From Psychrobacter maritimus (GTDB lineage: Bacteria > Pseudomonadota > Gammaproteobacteria > Pseudomonadales > Moraxellaceae), in assembly GCF_904846345.1 (NCBI RefSeq), contig NZ_CAJHAJ010000004.1:62001-126000 (forward strand): DNA of 64,000 nucleotides. The letters run 5' to 3'. The notes beneath the pieces were generated by a model, which saw only the letters and a program-made list of their open reading frames with translations, was not told the origin of the DNA and did no database searches. The number at the start of each line of letters is the position of its first letter. The stretch's first letter is position 1. Below are positions 47,488 to 54,748 of this stretch, in pieces. Position numbers and translations under genes: made by a program.

Positions 47488-48147
47488 ATGACTTCCTCTT
47501 ATCCGTGTCTGTACTCTTTTCGTCGCTGCCCTTATGCCATGCGCGCCCGCCTTGGCATATTGTTTGCCGAGCTGCAGGTAGAGCTGCGCGAGATAACGCT
47601 AAAAAATAAGCCGCCGCAGATGCTAGCGATTAGCCCAAAAGGTACGGTACCTGTGCTGCAGCTTTTGGATGGCACGGTGATTGAAGAGAGTAGAGAGATA
47701 ATGATATGGGCGCTTGAGCAGCAAGATCCGCAAGGATTGCTTAATGATGCAGCTTTACATGAGGCGAATGTATTGATTGATAAAAACGACAACGAATTTA
47801 AACATTGGCTCGATCGCTATAAATATGCCGACCGTCATCTCCAGATGAGCCAAACAGAGTATCGACAGAAGGGTGAAGTACTTTTACAGCTTTTAGAGGA
47901 ATTACTAACTAAAAATCCTTATTTGTTAGGGAAGGGTATCACGCTTGCTGATATTGGGATTATGCCTTTTGTCCGTCAATTTGCTCATGTAAATCGCGAT
48001 GTTTTTTACAACCTCCCTTATCCAAATTTGCAGCGTTGGCTACAAGATTGGCTTCAGCATCCACTTTTTTTGCAAGCGATGACCAAGTTTCAGCCGTGGC
48101 AAGATGGGGATGAGGTGGTGGTTTTTCCTTTGTCTTCAATAAGCTAA
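47488..48147 (+). CDS. Glutathione S-transferase family protein
   Basis: The 219 residues have an N-terminal thioredoxin-like domain with CPYAMRARLGI at the active-site position and the cis-Pro/GSH-contact segment KGTVPVLQLLDG, then ES in VIEESREI, and an all-helical C-terminal domain with LADIGIMPFVRQ. The Cys-Pro-Tyr start suggests a glutathione-disulfide type chemistry as in GrxB/omega-class GSTs rather than conjugation. The substrate is unknown. A vestigial methyltransferase fragment lies ~90 bp downstream. Confidence 0.85.
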   Translation: MTSSYPCLYSFRRCPYAMRARLGILFAELQVELREITLKNKPPQMLAISPKGTVPVLQLLDGTVIEESREIMIWALEQQDPQGLLNDAALHEANVLIDKNDNEFKHWLDRYKYADRHLQMSQTEYRQKGEVLLQLLEELLTKNPYLLGKGITLADIGIMPFVRQFAHVNRDVFYNLPYPNLQRWLQDWLQHPLFLQAMTKFQPWQDGDEVVVFPLSSIS

Positions 48148-48232
48148 GATTTAGTCTGACTGTGATAGTTACTAACTCCGTGCTGTAAGTAAGTTGGAAG
48201 TGTAAGGCTTATGAGATTTAGCCCCTTTTTTA

Positions 48233-48312
48233 GCTAAATCATAATATTAAACCACATCTCATTTCTATTCGCTCTTTGGTCATTGCTCATGGATAAGCCA
48301 TATCATCTATGC
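48233..48312 (-). pseudogene. Remnant of the 3' end of a methyltransferase gene (copy of 54090-54725)
   Basis: Read on the minus strand, this stretch encodes NDQRANRNEMWFNIMI and a stop, against NDQRADRDEKWFNIMIKR and stop at the C-terminus of the intact methyltransferase. The nucleotide match runs from about 48236 to 48312, with a ~6-bp insertion. Upstream of this on the minus strand no further methyltransferase sequence is found. It is a decayed duplicate, in the same orientation as the intact gene. Confidence 0.85.
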
Positions 48313-48366
48313 CGAAGAAAGCGTACAGCTCGACAAATATTTTTATCCTTGCTAATATACAAGCAC

Positions 48367-48492
48367 ATCGTGGGTTTAACGCTACTTCCAGCACGATGAA
48401 AAACAATAACTGGTAAAACGCACAACTCCTTTTTCTCTGTAAAGTTAAAGCGACTGTGCTGAATCATTTTGGCATAAACAGAGTAACAGGAG
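48367..48492 (+). promoter_or_regulatory. Candidate structured leader, copy B (shared with 46297-46475)
   Basis: ATCGTGGGTTTAAC (48367-48380) is followed after 3 bp by ACTTCCAGCACGAT (48384-48397); ATCGTG and CACGAT form a hairpin. The CTGGTAAA-CGCA block follows. A second stem, CTCCT/CTCTG (48426-48439) with CAGAG/AGGAG (48479-48492), buries the ribosome binding site of the gene starting at 48501. The same order of elements precedes the paralogue at 46502. Confidence 0.6.
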
Positions 48493-48500
48493 CGCCTCAT

Positions 48501-49109
48501 ATGACTATTTCTAGTCAATCGACAACGACAACGACACTGCAATCTATCATTCTAAAACGCATCGAGCAAAAAACGCTATCCCATCATGAAATACTGACGC
48601 TAATGGGGTATCATAATCATCCTAAAACGACAGACAAAGCCCTTAAGCGCCTGCAAACAGTTTTGTCCAGTCCTGCGTTGGGGCTGACTAATAAAACCTA
48701 CGATTTTAAGTATGCTGCCTCGGAATTTGTTGAAAAGTTATGTAGTGTTTTGGGTATTGATAAAACGGTATACCAACCCCTTTTAGCAGAGTTAGAGCGC
48801 AATGCCAGTCATTCATTAAATGCCATTACACCGATTGTTTATGCTGATATTGCCTTTAATGAAGACTTTAGACCGTCATTCAATTCATATATGGCGGTGG
48901 ACAGATTTAAACGCATCTCATTAGATGATGAAGTCAGGCTATTACCGCGTCAAAAGCAGCTAGACATCATTAATGAGCGCATCACTGCACACTATAAGGC
49001 GATGCAGGGTAAAATTCCATTTGCTGGGGTGATTAAAGGATATAAAGTAGTATTCAATAATGGCCGCGACGATGAAGCACGACTTTATATTGCACATCAC
49101 CAGCTATAA
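48501..49109 (+). CDS. Unrecognised protein, paralogue of 46502-47137
   Basis: The 202 residues start at ATG 48501, where AGGAG lies 8 bp upstream; an open extension to 48456 runs through the leader hairpin and is rejected. It is a soluble, helical protein. Compared with the 46502 protein it keeps LMGY, RLQTVLSSPALGLTN, FVEKLCSVLGI and the C-terminal AHYKAMQGKIPFAGVIKGY block. A possible HTH in the N-terminal third (LSHHEILTLMGYHNH) would suit a DNA-binding role, but this is weak. It is followed 64 bp later by the NADAR-like gene, probably in one operon. Confidence 0.75.
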   Translation: MTISSQSTTTTTLQSIILKRIEQKTLSHHEILTLMGYHNHPKTTDKALKRLQTVLSSPALGLTNKTYDFKYAASEFVEKLCSVLGIDKTVYQPLLAELERNASHSLNAITPIVYADIAFNEDFRPSFNSYMAVDRFKRISLDDEVRLLPRQKQLDIINERITAHYKAMQGKIPFAGVIKGYKVVFNNGRDDEARLYIAHHQL

Positions 49110-49173
49110 AAGACGCGTTATAAAAGTACATTTATACAAGACTATTGATAATTAAGATATAAGGCATATTGCA

Positions 49174-49908
49174 ATGCAAGAAACACAGAACCCTATGGAA
49201 CAAGCGCAAAGCGCGGTAGAACACAGACCGGTATTCATGCCTAGAGTCAATAGTGACAATTTGGTCAAGACGGACATGGTGCGATTTGAGCGGCACGTGG
49301 GGTTTGCCAGTAGACAAAAGAAAAAATCCATCAATGATATGCATCAAGTCATTCGCAAAAAATATGGCTTTAGTCACGTCTTAGAGCTATCGAGTAAATC
49401 TGGCAATAAGTTGAGTTTTCCACTCAGTCCATTGAGCTTAAAGCTAACGAATGAGTATGATGGTCAAGCGTATAGTGTCGAAAATGCCTTTCAGAGCAGC
49501 ATGATTTTTGAGGATGGTGGCCCCTATACTGACTTGCTGACAGTCCCGCCAAGACAAGCCAAAAAAGACGCGCGTTTAACAACCTCAGGTGAGCTGATTG
49601 GCTATAATTACTTTGGCATGGAGTGGAGTGTAGAGCCGTTGACTACATTTTATGACTGGCTGTATGTGAATGCTCTAAAGCAAAATACTCATCTGCATGA
49701 GGAAGTCATGCAATATCAAGCTTTTACGGATCGTGAGTTTAATCCTAAGAAATCTATCCATTGTGCGGCTTATGCGCTAGCGATGTTTGTCGCGCTCAAT
49801 AAACGTGGGTTACTCGATAATGTTGAAGATCCAACGGTGTTTTTTAACTTATATCATGAGTTTAAAGTGAGTAACACCGAGCACCTTTTGGAAGAGGGTT
49901 GGGTCTGA
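49174..49908 (+). CDS. NADAR-type protein (probable DNA ADP-ribosyl glycohydrolase, DarT1-antitoxin-like)
   Basis: The 244 residues show a NADAR-like pattern: LELSSKSGNKLSFPLSPLSL, then YSVENAFQSSMIFEDGGPY with Glu103, AKKDARL, and a C-terminal FYDWLYVNALKQN / EFNPKKSIHC block. I recall this arrangement from the NADAR proteins paired with DarT1 toxins (formerly a DUF), which remove ADP-ribose from guanine in DNA. No DarT (DUF4433) gene lies nearby; the partner upstream is the unrecognised 202-residue protein. The domain call is from memory of the motif, so confidence is moderate. Confidence 0.6.
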   Translation: MQETQNPMEQAQSAVEHRPVFMPRVNSDNLVKTDMVRFERHVGFASRQKKKSINDMHQVIRKKYGFSHVLELSSKSGNKLSFPLSPLSLKLTNEYDGQAYSVENAFQSSMIFEDGGPYTDLLTVPPRQAKKDARLTTSGELIGYNYFGMEWSVEPLTTFYDWLYVNALKQNTHLHEEVMQYQAFTDREFNPKKSIHCAAYALAMFVALNKRGLLDNVEDPTVFFNLYHEFKVSNTEHLLEEGWV

Positions 49909-49951
49909 ATGATTTATAAAGCAAAATCCTTATACATCGTCAATGAGCTTT

Positions 49952-49996
49952 AAATCACGTAGAAATTATATAGAAATCACGTAGAAAGATTTCTAC
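49952..49996 (+). repeat. Short direct repeat and palindrome
   Basis: AAATCACGTAGAAA occurs at 49952-49965 and again at 49974-49987. The second copy overlaps the palindrome GTAGAAA-GA-TTTCTAC (49981-49996). It lies in the gap after the NADAR-like gene; function unknown. Confidence 0.7.
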
Positions 49997-50033
49997 TGTT
50001 TATCAAGCATAGCCCACCAAAAACCAGATTATA

Positions 50034-50070
50034 AAAAAAGCACCACGCCATTAAGGTTCGGTGCTTTTTT
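50034..50070. terminator. Bidirectional Rho-independent terminator
   Basis: AAAAAAGCACC (50034-50044) pairs with GGTGCTTTTTT (50060-50070), with T-runs on both strands, between the convergent NADAR-like and ddh genes. Confidence 0.85.
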
Positions 50071-50106
50071 GAGCTCAGTTTTTTATTTCTAGTCTAGCGC
50101 AGACAT

Positions 50107-51102
50107 TTACAGTAGCTCTTTACGCAGCTGAGCAGGAGACTTAGGTGATAATAAACTAGGTGCGACGTCGAGTACGGTTTTCGCACCAGTTTCGCCTGCT
50201 AAGTTCATTTTATAGGCGGCGCGGGCATAGGCTACGAGTACGCTAGAGGTAAATTCAGGGTTACTGCCAAGCTTTAATGAAAACTCCAATACTTGATTGT
50301 TCTGCTCATCATCCATGCCACTCACGCCACTGCGAATCACGAAACCGCCGTGGGGCATCTTTTGGTGTTCACGCTCAAACGTTGGTTGGTCGATAAAGTG
50401 CACCTTGGTATCGTAGTCGGCAAAGTAGTCCGGCATGGTGACGATGGTGTTGCGTACGGTATCGGCATCTGCGCCATCTGCTAGCACGATATAGCATTCG
50501 CGGGTATGTTTATCGCGGGTGCTCAGCGTTGGCTGCTCGCCATTTCGTACCCGTGCCATGGCAGGTTCTGACGGAATGGTATATTGCACGCCTGACTTCA
50601 CACCATCTACGCGGCGTACCGCATCTGAATGACCCTGACTTAAGCCCTTGCCCCAAAAGGTATAGGTTTCGCCAACCGGTAAAATGGCTTCGCCGTATAA
50701 GCGGTTGATGGAAAACAAACCGGGATCCCAACCGACGGACAACATGGCGACTTTGTTAGCTTTCTTGGCCGGTGTATCAAGTGCTGCAAAGTACTCAGGA
50801 ATCTTAGCGTGAGTATCAAAACTATCGACAATATTAAATAAACCAGCCAACGCTGGGCCTTGCTCAGGCAAATCAGACTTAGAGCCGCCACATAAGATCA
50901 GCACATCTATCTCGTCTTTATATTGGGCAATATCGTCCATGGCGTACACGGGCACGCTGTCGTCAATCAGGGTGACGGAGGCAGGGTCTCGGCGGCTGAA
51001 TACACAGACTAACTGCATGTCTGGGCTTTGTTTGATGGCGGCTTGCGCGCCGCGGCCGAGGTTGCCGTAACCGGCGATGGCGACTCTAATTATTGGGGTC
51101 AT
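50107..51102 (-). CDS. ddh: meso-Diaminopimelate dehydrogenase
   Basis: A 331-residue NADP-dependent enzyme that makes meso-diaminopimelate from tetrahydrodipicolinate and ammonia in one step. The Rossmann motif IAGYGNLGRGAQAAI opens the protein, followed by VFSRRDP, SFDTHAKIPEY, SVGWDPGLFSINR and the C-terminal AYARAAYKMN, all characteristic of Ddh. I start at ATG 51102 with AAGG upstream; extension to 51138 adds residues unlike the family. Ddh is patchily distributed in gamma-proteobacteria, which normally use the succinylase route, so it may be acquired. A terminator lies at 50034. Confidence 0.93.
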   Translation of the reverse strand: MTPIIRVAIAGYGNLGRGAQAAIKQSPDMQLVCVFSRRDPASVTLIDDSVPVYAMDDIAQYKDEIDVLILCGGSKSDLPEQGPALAGLFNIVDSFDTHAKIPEYFAALDTPAKKANKVAMLSVGWDPGLFSINRLYGEAILPVGETYTFWGKGLSQGHSDAVRRVDGVKSGVQYTIPSEPAMARVRNGEQPTLSTRDKHTRECYIVLADGADADTVRNTIVTMPDYFADYDTKVHFIDQPTFEREHQKMPHGGFVIRSGVSGMDDEQNNQVLEFSLKLGSNPEFTSSVLVAYARAAYKMNLAGETGAKTVLDVAPSLLSPKSPAQLRKELL

Positions 51103-51307
51103 TATGATTAGCCTTACGTTGGTGTAGCGGACAGTCACTTACTGCCGGTGTAATAAGTATCAAGTAGCACATGCTATCTAATTAGTACTTGTTGTGCAAT
51201 AAGGGTTTGCAGTAAGCTCAACGGTAATAAATTGATGGTTTACACAAATGGTATCTATTTTAGAGGATTACTATAACAAGTGATAGGGTGCTGTCATACT
51301 AAATTTG

Positions 51308-51405
51308 AACTGCGTTTTAGATGCTCACAAAGATGCATGGCGTAGGATGGGGCGAAATTTTCTAGTGAAATTAAATCAGAATCTCTCCAAACTGACATCG
51401 ATTAA
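51308..51405 (-). pseudogene. Remnant of an HNH-endonuclease gene (copy of 54749-55822)
   Basis: Read on the minus strand it gives DVSLE, a 2-bp deletion, then DSDLISLENFAPSYAMHLCEH (in two parts), against residues 38-66 of the intact HNH protein (VSLERDSDLISLEDLALPYA and on). A stop appears soon after. Nucleotide identity to about 55619-55715 is high, but flanks do not match. It is a decayed duplicate, frameshifted, oriented like the intact gene. Confidence 0.9.
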
Positions 51406-51465
51406 CGTTTATTACTATAACTTAAGCGAAGCAATGGTCACGGCTATGAGACTACTTGTACCTTT

Positions 51466-51493
51466 AAACAATGAGCAATAAACAATGAGCAAT
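51466..51493 (+). repeat. 14-bp perfect tandem duplication
   Basis: AAACAATGAGCAAT is present twice head to tail, upstream of rluF. Nothing indicates a function. Confidence 0.9.
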
Positions 51494-51628
51494 AGGTTTT
51501 TGCCCATCTCTCCTGAAACGTGAACTGGATTTACTATATAATGTCAGCCATCTCGTTGTTGATAATCCATTCAGTTGAGGTCTTTTTCTTAGCAAGAAAG
51601 ACTTTCTATTAGGTAAAAACGGTGCTTT

Positions 51629-52627
51629 ATGTTTAACGCTTCTTCGACTCGCTTAAATAAATACATTAGCGAAAGCGGTATTTGCTCCAGGCGCGACGCT
51701 GATCGCTTTATTGAACAAGGTAATGTGTACGTCAATGGCAAGCGTGCTCAAGTAGGCGCACAAGTAGTTGCTGGAGATGTAGTAAAAGTTAACGGCCAGC
51801 TTATTGAGCCACGGGAAGCAGATGATTTCGTTTTTATTGCGTTGAATAAACCAGTAGGCATTGTGAGCACCACGGAAAGCTCTGAGAAAAACAATATCGT
51901 TGATTTTGTGAGACATAGCGTACGTATTTTCCCGATTGGGCGTTTGGATAAAGATTCCCAAGGTTTAATCTTTTTAACGAGCAATGGCGATTTGGTTAAT
52001 AAGGTGTTACGTGCGGGTAATAACCATGAGAAAGATTATGTGGTGACGGTAAATAAGCCGATAACGGATAGTTTTATTGAAGGCTTAGCAGGTGGCGTGC
52101 CTATTTTGGGCAGGATGACGAAAAAATGCCCAGTTACTAAGGTGTCGCCTACCGTATTTAACATCACACTAGTGCAAGGTTTAAACCGTCAAATTCGCCG
52201 TATGTGTGAGCATTTTGGCTATGAAGTCGTGAAGCTTGAGCGCACACGTATTATGAATGTGAGTCTTAAGGGTCTTCCCGTTGGAGACTGGCGAGATTTA
52301 ACCCCAAAAGAGATGGCTGTTTTACTGAAATCTATAGAAGACTCTTCTTCAGAAGACAGTACTGCTGCCAAGAAATCTCGTAAGGCGCCACGAAAAAAAC
52401 CTCGTACGGATACTTCGTCAAAGTCAAAAGAATCTTCAAAACCAACGGGCGCAGCAAAGGGAAATGCTAAACATCCCAAAGATGGTGCTAGAAAACCAGC
52501 GGGTTCTAAAGGTAAAGACAGGCGTCCTTTTGGTGATAGCAAGAAGCCTGGTGGCAAAGGCAAACCTGCTGCAAATGGCAAGCGCCCTGCAAAAGGTCGA
52601 GGTTCTTCGCGGTCCTCAAAACGATAG
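51629..52627 (+). CDS. rluF: 23S rRNA pseudouridine synthase RluF-type
   Basis: The 332 residues have an N-terminal S4 RNA-binding domain ([20 protein letters not shown]), then a pseudouridine synthase catalytic domain with [19 protein letters not shown] containing the catalytic Asp, and [18 protein letters not shown]. RluF makes pseudouridine in 23S rRNA (E. coli position 2604) and in tRNA-Tyr. After residue ~235 follows a ~95-residue low-complexity tail of Lys, Arg, Ser, Gly and Pro, presumably RNA-binding and disordered. The tail is longer than in E. coli. Confidence 0.93.
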   Translation: MFNASSTRLNKYISESGICSRRDADRFIEQGNVYVNGKRAQVGAQVVAGDVVKVNGQLIEPREADDFVFIALNKPVGIVSTTESSEKNNIVDFVRHSVRIFPIGRLDKDSQGLIFLTSNGDLVNKVLRAGNNHEKDYVVTVNKPITDSFIEGLAGGVPILGRMTKKCPVTKVSPTVFNITLVQGLNRQIRRMCEHFGYEVVKLERTRIMNVSLKGLPVGDWRDLTPKEMAVLLKSIEDSSSEDSTAAKKSRKAPRKKPRTDTSSKSKESSKPTGAAKGNAKHPKDGARKPAGSKGKDRRPFGDSKKPGGKGKPAANGKRPAKGRGSSRSSKR

Positions 52628-52796
52628 ATTGATAGGTAGTGGCAGCGCCACTCAAAAGGCACTAATTCTCATCCAAAGAGTAGCACCTGTGTGGATAATG
52701 ACTTTTGATGCAGTAGCGCATAAAAGTGAGGTCAGTAACCAAGGTAAGTAGTGATATAATGTGCTGATAATCGATATTTTATGAAGGGTTTACATT

Positions 52797-53075
52797 ATGG
52801 CTCGTACCGCTAGCGCATTACACATTTTAGTAAAAGACAAAGAACTGGCTGACGACATTATTGCCAAACTCAAAAAAGGTGCCCAGTTTGATGTGTTGGC
52901 TAAGAAACACTCAACCTGCCCATCAGCTAAAAAAGGTGGCAGCTTAGGTGAGTTTAAACAAGGTCAAATGGTACCAGCATTTGATAAAGTCTGCTTCAAC
53001 GGCGAACTCTTTACCCCGCATTTAGTGAAAACCAAGTTTGGCTGGCATGTGGTTAAAGTGCTTTACAGGACGTAA
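52797..53075 (+). CDS. ppiC: Parvulin-type peptidyl-prolyl isomerase (PpiC)
   Basis: A 92-residue single-domain cytoplasmic parvulin like E. coli PpiC (93 aa). It shows [40 protein letters not shown] and the C-terminal [13 protein letters not shown]. It speeds cis-trans isomerisation of proline bonds. AAGGG precedes the ATG and a terminator follows at 53135. It is about 170 bp after rluF and probably transcribed separately. Confidence 0.95.
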   Translation: MARTASALHILVKDKELADDIIAKLKKGAQFDVLAKKHSTCPSAKKGGSLGEFKQGQMVPAFDKVCFNGELFTPHLVKTKFGWHVVKVLYRT

Positions 53076-53134
53076 GCGTTAGAGCCTGTAATGGCATAGA
53101 AGCTTTGAGCTGTTTTTAAGACGGTGTACACAAT

Positions 53135-53168
53135 AAAGCCAGACAACTTAAGCTGTCTGGCTTTTTTT
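53135..53168 (+). terminator. Rho-independent terminator of ppiC
   Basis: AAAGCCAGACA pairs with TGTCTGGCTTT across a short loop, followed by a T-run. Confidence 0.9.
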
Positions 53169-53263
53169 ACGGTTAATACTTATCTGTTTGCCAAAAATCA
53201 TGCTCACATTATCACTATCTCCAACAATAACACCGCTCAGCGATAGAAATTTTTATAAAAACC

Positions 53264-53306
53264 ATAAAAAAACTGCGTAGCCTTTATCTTTAAAGACGAC
53301 GCAGTT
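53264..53306 (-). terminator. Rho-independent terminator of the peroxiredoxin gene
   Basis: AACTGCGT (53271-53278) pairs with ACGCAGTT (53299-53306). The A-run at its left gives a U-tract on the leftward transcript. Confidence 0.8.
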
Positions 53307-53386
53307 CTATAGTTTTTAAATATCAGTATTTGAGCATCTATTGATGCCTGATAACACTTGATGACAACGGTCAAGCGTCAATGTGA

Positions 53387-53914
53387 TTAAGCATTACTTT
53401 TCAAATACGCTAACATAGTGTCTGCATCTGATACTTCAAACGGGTCAGTCGGGCAGTTGTCGTCAAAACCAGCTTCTTTAAATACTTTTTTGATGGCTTT
53501 ATTGTCGACATACATTGAATAACGCCATGAGCGCATACCAAAGCCAAGATTACTCTTATCAACAAGCATGCCCATTTTACGAGTGAACTCACCATTACCA
53601 TCAGGAAGCAAGAAAACGTTTTCACGGTTTTGCTTTAGGCCCCATTGGTACATGACGAAAGCATCATTGACAGAAATACAAACGATTTCATCTACGCCTA
53701 ACGCCTTAAACTCATTGTAAAGCTCTTCATAGCGCGGTAGATGGCTGGTCGAACACGTTGGCGTAAAGGCACCTGGTAATGAGAACACAACCACTTTTTT
53801 ATTGGCAAATAACTCATTTGTGGTTAAGTCTTGCCATTTAAATGGGTTGTCTCCTCCGATAGATTCATCACGAACACGGGTTTTGAAAGTCACATCAGGT
53901 ACATGGGTAATCAT
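53387..53914 (-). CDS. Peroxiredoxin, Prx5 type
   Basis: A 175-residue thiol peroxidase that reduces H2O2 and organic peroxides. The peroxidatic Cys54 lies in [19 protein letters not shown], the typical Prx5 motif, and [15 protein letters not shown] follows. A second Cys in [12 protein letters not shown] near the C-terminus could be the resolving residue. In the Prx5 group glutathione/glutaredoxin often supplies electrons; no fused glutaredoxin domain is present. It is transcribed alone, leftwards. Confidence 0.92.
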   Translation of the reverse strand: MITHVPDVTFKTRVRDESIGGDNPFKWQDLTTNELFANKKVVVFSLPGAFTPTCSTSHLPRYEELYNEFKALGVDEIVCISVNDAFVMYQWGLKQNRENVFLLPDGNGEFTRKMGMLVDKSNLGFGMRSWRYSMYVDNKAIKKVFKEAGFDDNCPTDPFEVSDADTMLAYLKSNA

Positions 53915-54089
53915 TATTTACTCCGATTTAGGTTATTGTCTTTTTGCTTTGTAAAATACTTCACTTATATGATAATAGTTATAGCAGTTCATAAGCAAAT
54001 CTTTAAGCTTATATTCACTATATAAGCTATCAGAATAAATAGAAAGAGAAGCCTAATCCAAAAATAGACTGTGTGAGAATTTAAGTTTG

Positions 54090-54725
54090 TTATCGCTTAA
54101 TCATAATATTAAACCACTTTTCATCTCTATCTGCTCTTTGGTCATTGGTAAGCCAAATTTTATCTTTGAACTCATGGTTGGTTTTTTGCTTGATAGTTTC
54201 CCAGCGTTTTTCATTCATATCGCAAAAAAAGCGGTTGTCTTTCACGTGCTCATTATCGCTATATTTAAAGGATGCGTAAAAAACTCCATCATCAGTTAGC
54301 ATGTGTAGCAACCCATCTATTAATTCAGGCAGCTCCTTATAAGGTACATGGAGTAATGAGGCGCATGCCCAAATAGCGGTAAATTGACGTTGCCAGTTTT
54401 TTTGGATAATATCTTGAAAAGTAGCGCAGTGCCACTCAATCGTATCTTGATAGTCCATGCGCTTTTGAGCAGCCGCTTTTGCAAGGTCAAGTAATGCCGA
54501 GCTACTATCAATAGCAGTAACATTAAAGCCTAAGTTGGCAAAATGCATACTGTCACGACCTGAACCGCAGCCTAAGTCTAGTATATTTTGATTGCTTATT
54601 GGTCTGACAGGTAGATTATCTATAAAGGGTTGATATAGCAGACTCATATTCACATCGATGGTTTGCTCGATGAATGAGTGTGCATTACTATTATAAAAGG
54701 CTAGGGTGTTTGATTGGTTTATCAT
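54090..54725 (-). CDS. Class I SAM-dependent methyltransferase paired with an HNH nuclease
   Basis: The 211 residues have motif I ILDLGCGSGRD (48-58), acidic motif VTAIDSSSALLDLA, and WACASLLHVPYKELP. It lacks the NPPY-type motif of DNA N6/N4 methyltransferases and the Cys motif of DNA C5 enzymes, so it looks like a small-molecule or protein methyltransferase of the TehB-like type. The start is 23 bp after the HNH gene stop, in one operon. A decayed copy of its 3' end survives at 48233-48312. The region looks A+T-richer than its neighbours. Confidence 0.85.
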   Translation of the reverse strand: MINQSNTLAFYNSNAHSFIEQTIDVNMSLLYQPFIDNLPVRPISNQNILDLGCGSGRDSMHFANLGFNVTAIDSSSALLDLAKAAAQKRMDYQDTIEWHCATFQDIIQKNWQRQFTAIWACASLLHVPYKELPELIDGLLHMLTDDGVFYASFKYSDNEHVKDNRFFCDMNEKRWETIKQKTNHEFKDKIWLTNDQRADRDEKWFNIMIKR

Positions 54726-54748
54726 AGGTTATATATCGCTGTTTATTA

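Larger units (their letters stand above)
51103..51628. other. ~525-bp intergenic region between ddh and rluF
   Basis: Besides the divergent promoters of ddh and rluF it contains a ~100-bp remnant of an HNH-endonuclease gene (51308-51405, listed separately) and a perfect tandem duplication of 14 bp at 51466-51493. Nothing else is recognisable. Confidence 0.75.

Noticed and set aside
47376..47609. 77-residue frame overlapping the GST start
   Set aside because: It overlaps a clear GST coding region in another frame and has no family features.
52219..52662. 147-residue open frame antisense to the rluF tail
   Set aside because: Its Phe/Pro/Leu-rich sequence is the complement of the Lys/Gly/Ser-rich RluF tail; not a plausible protein.
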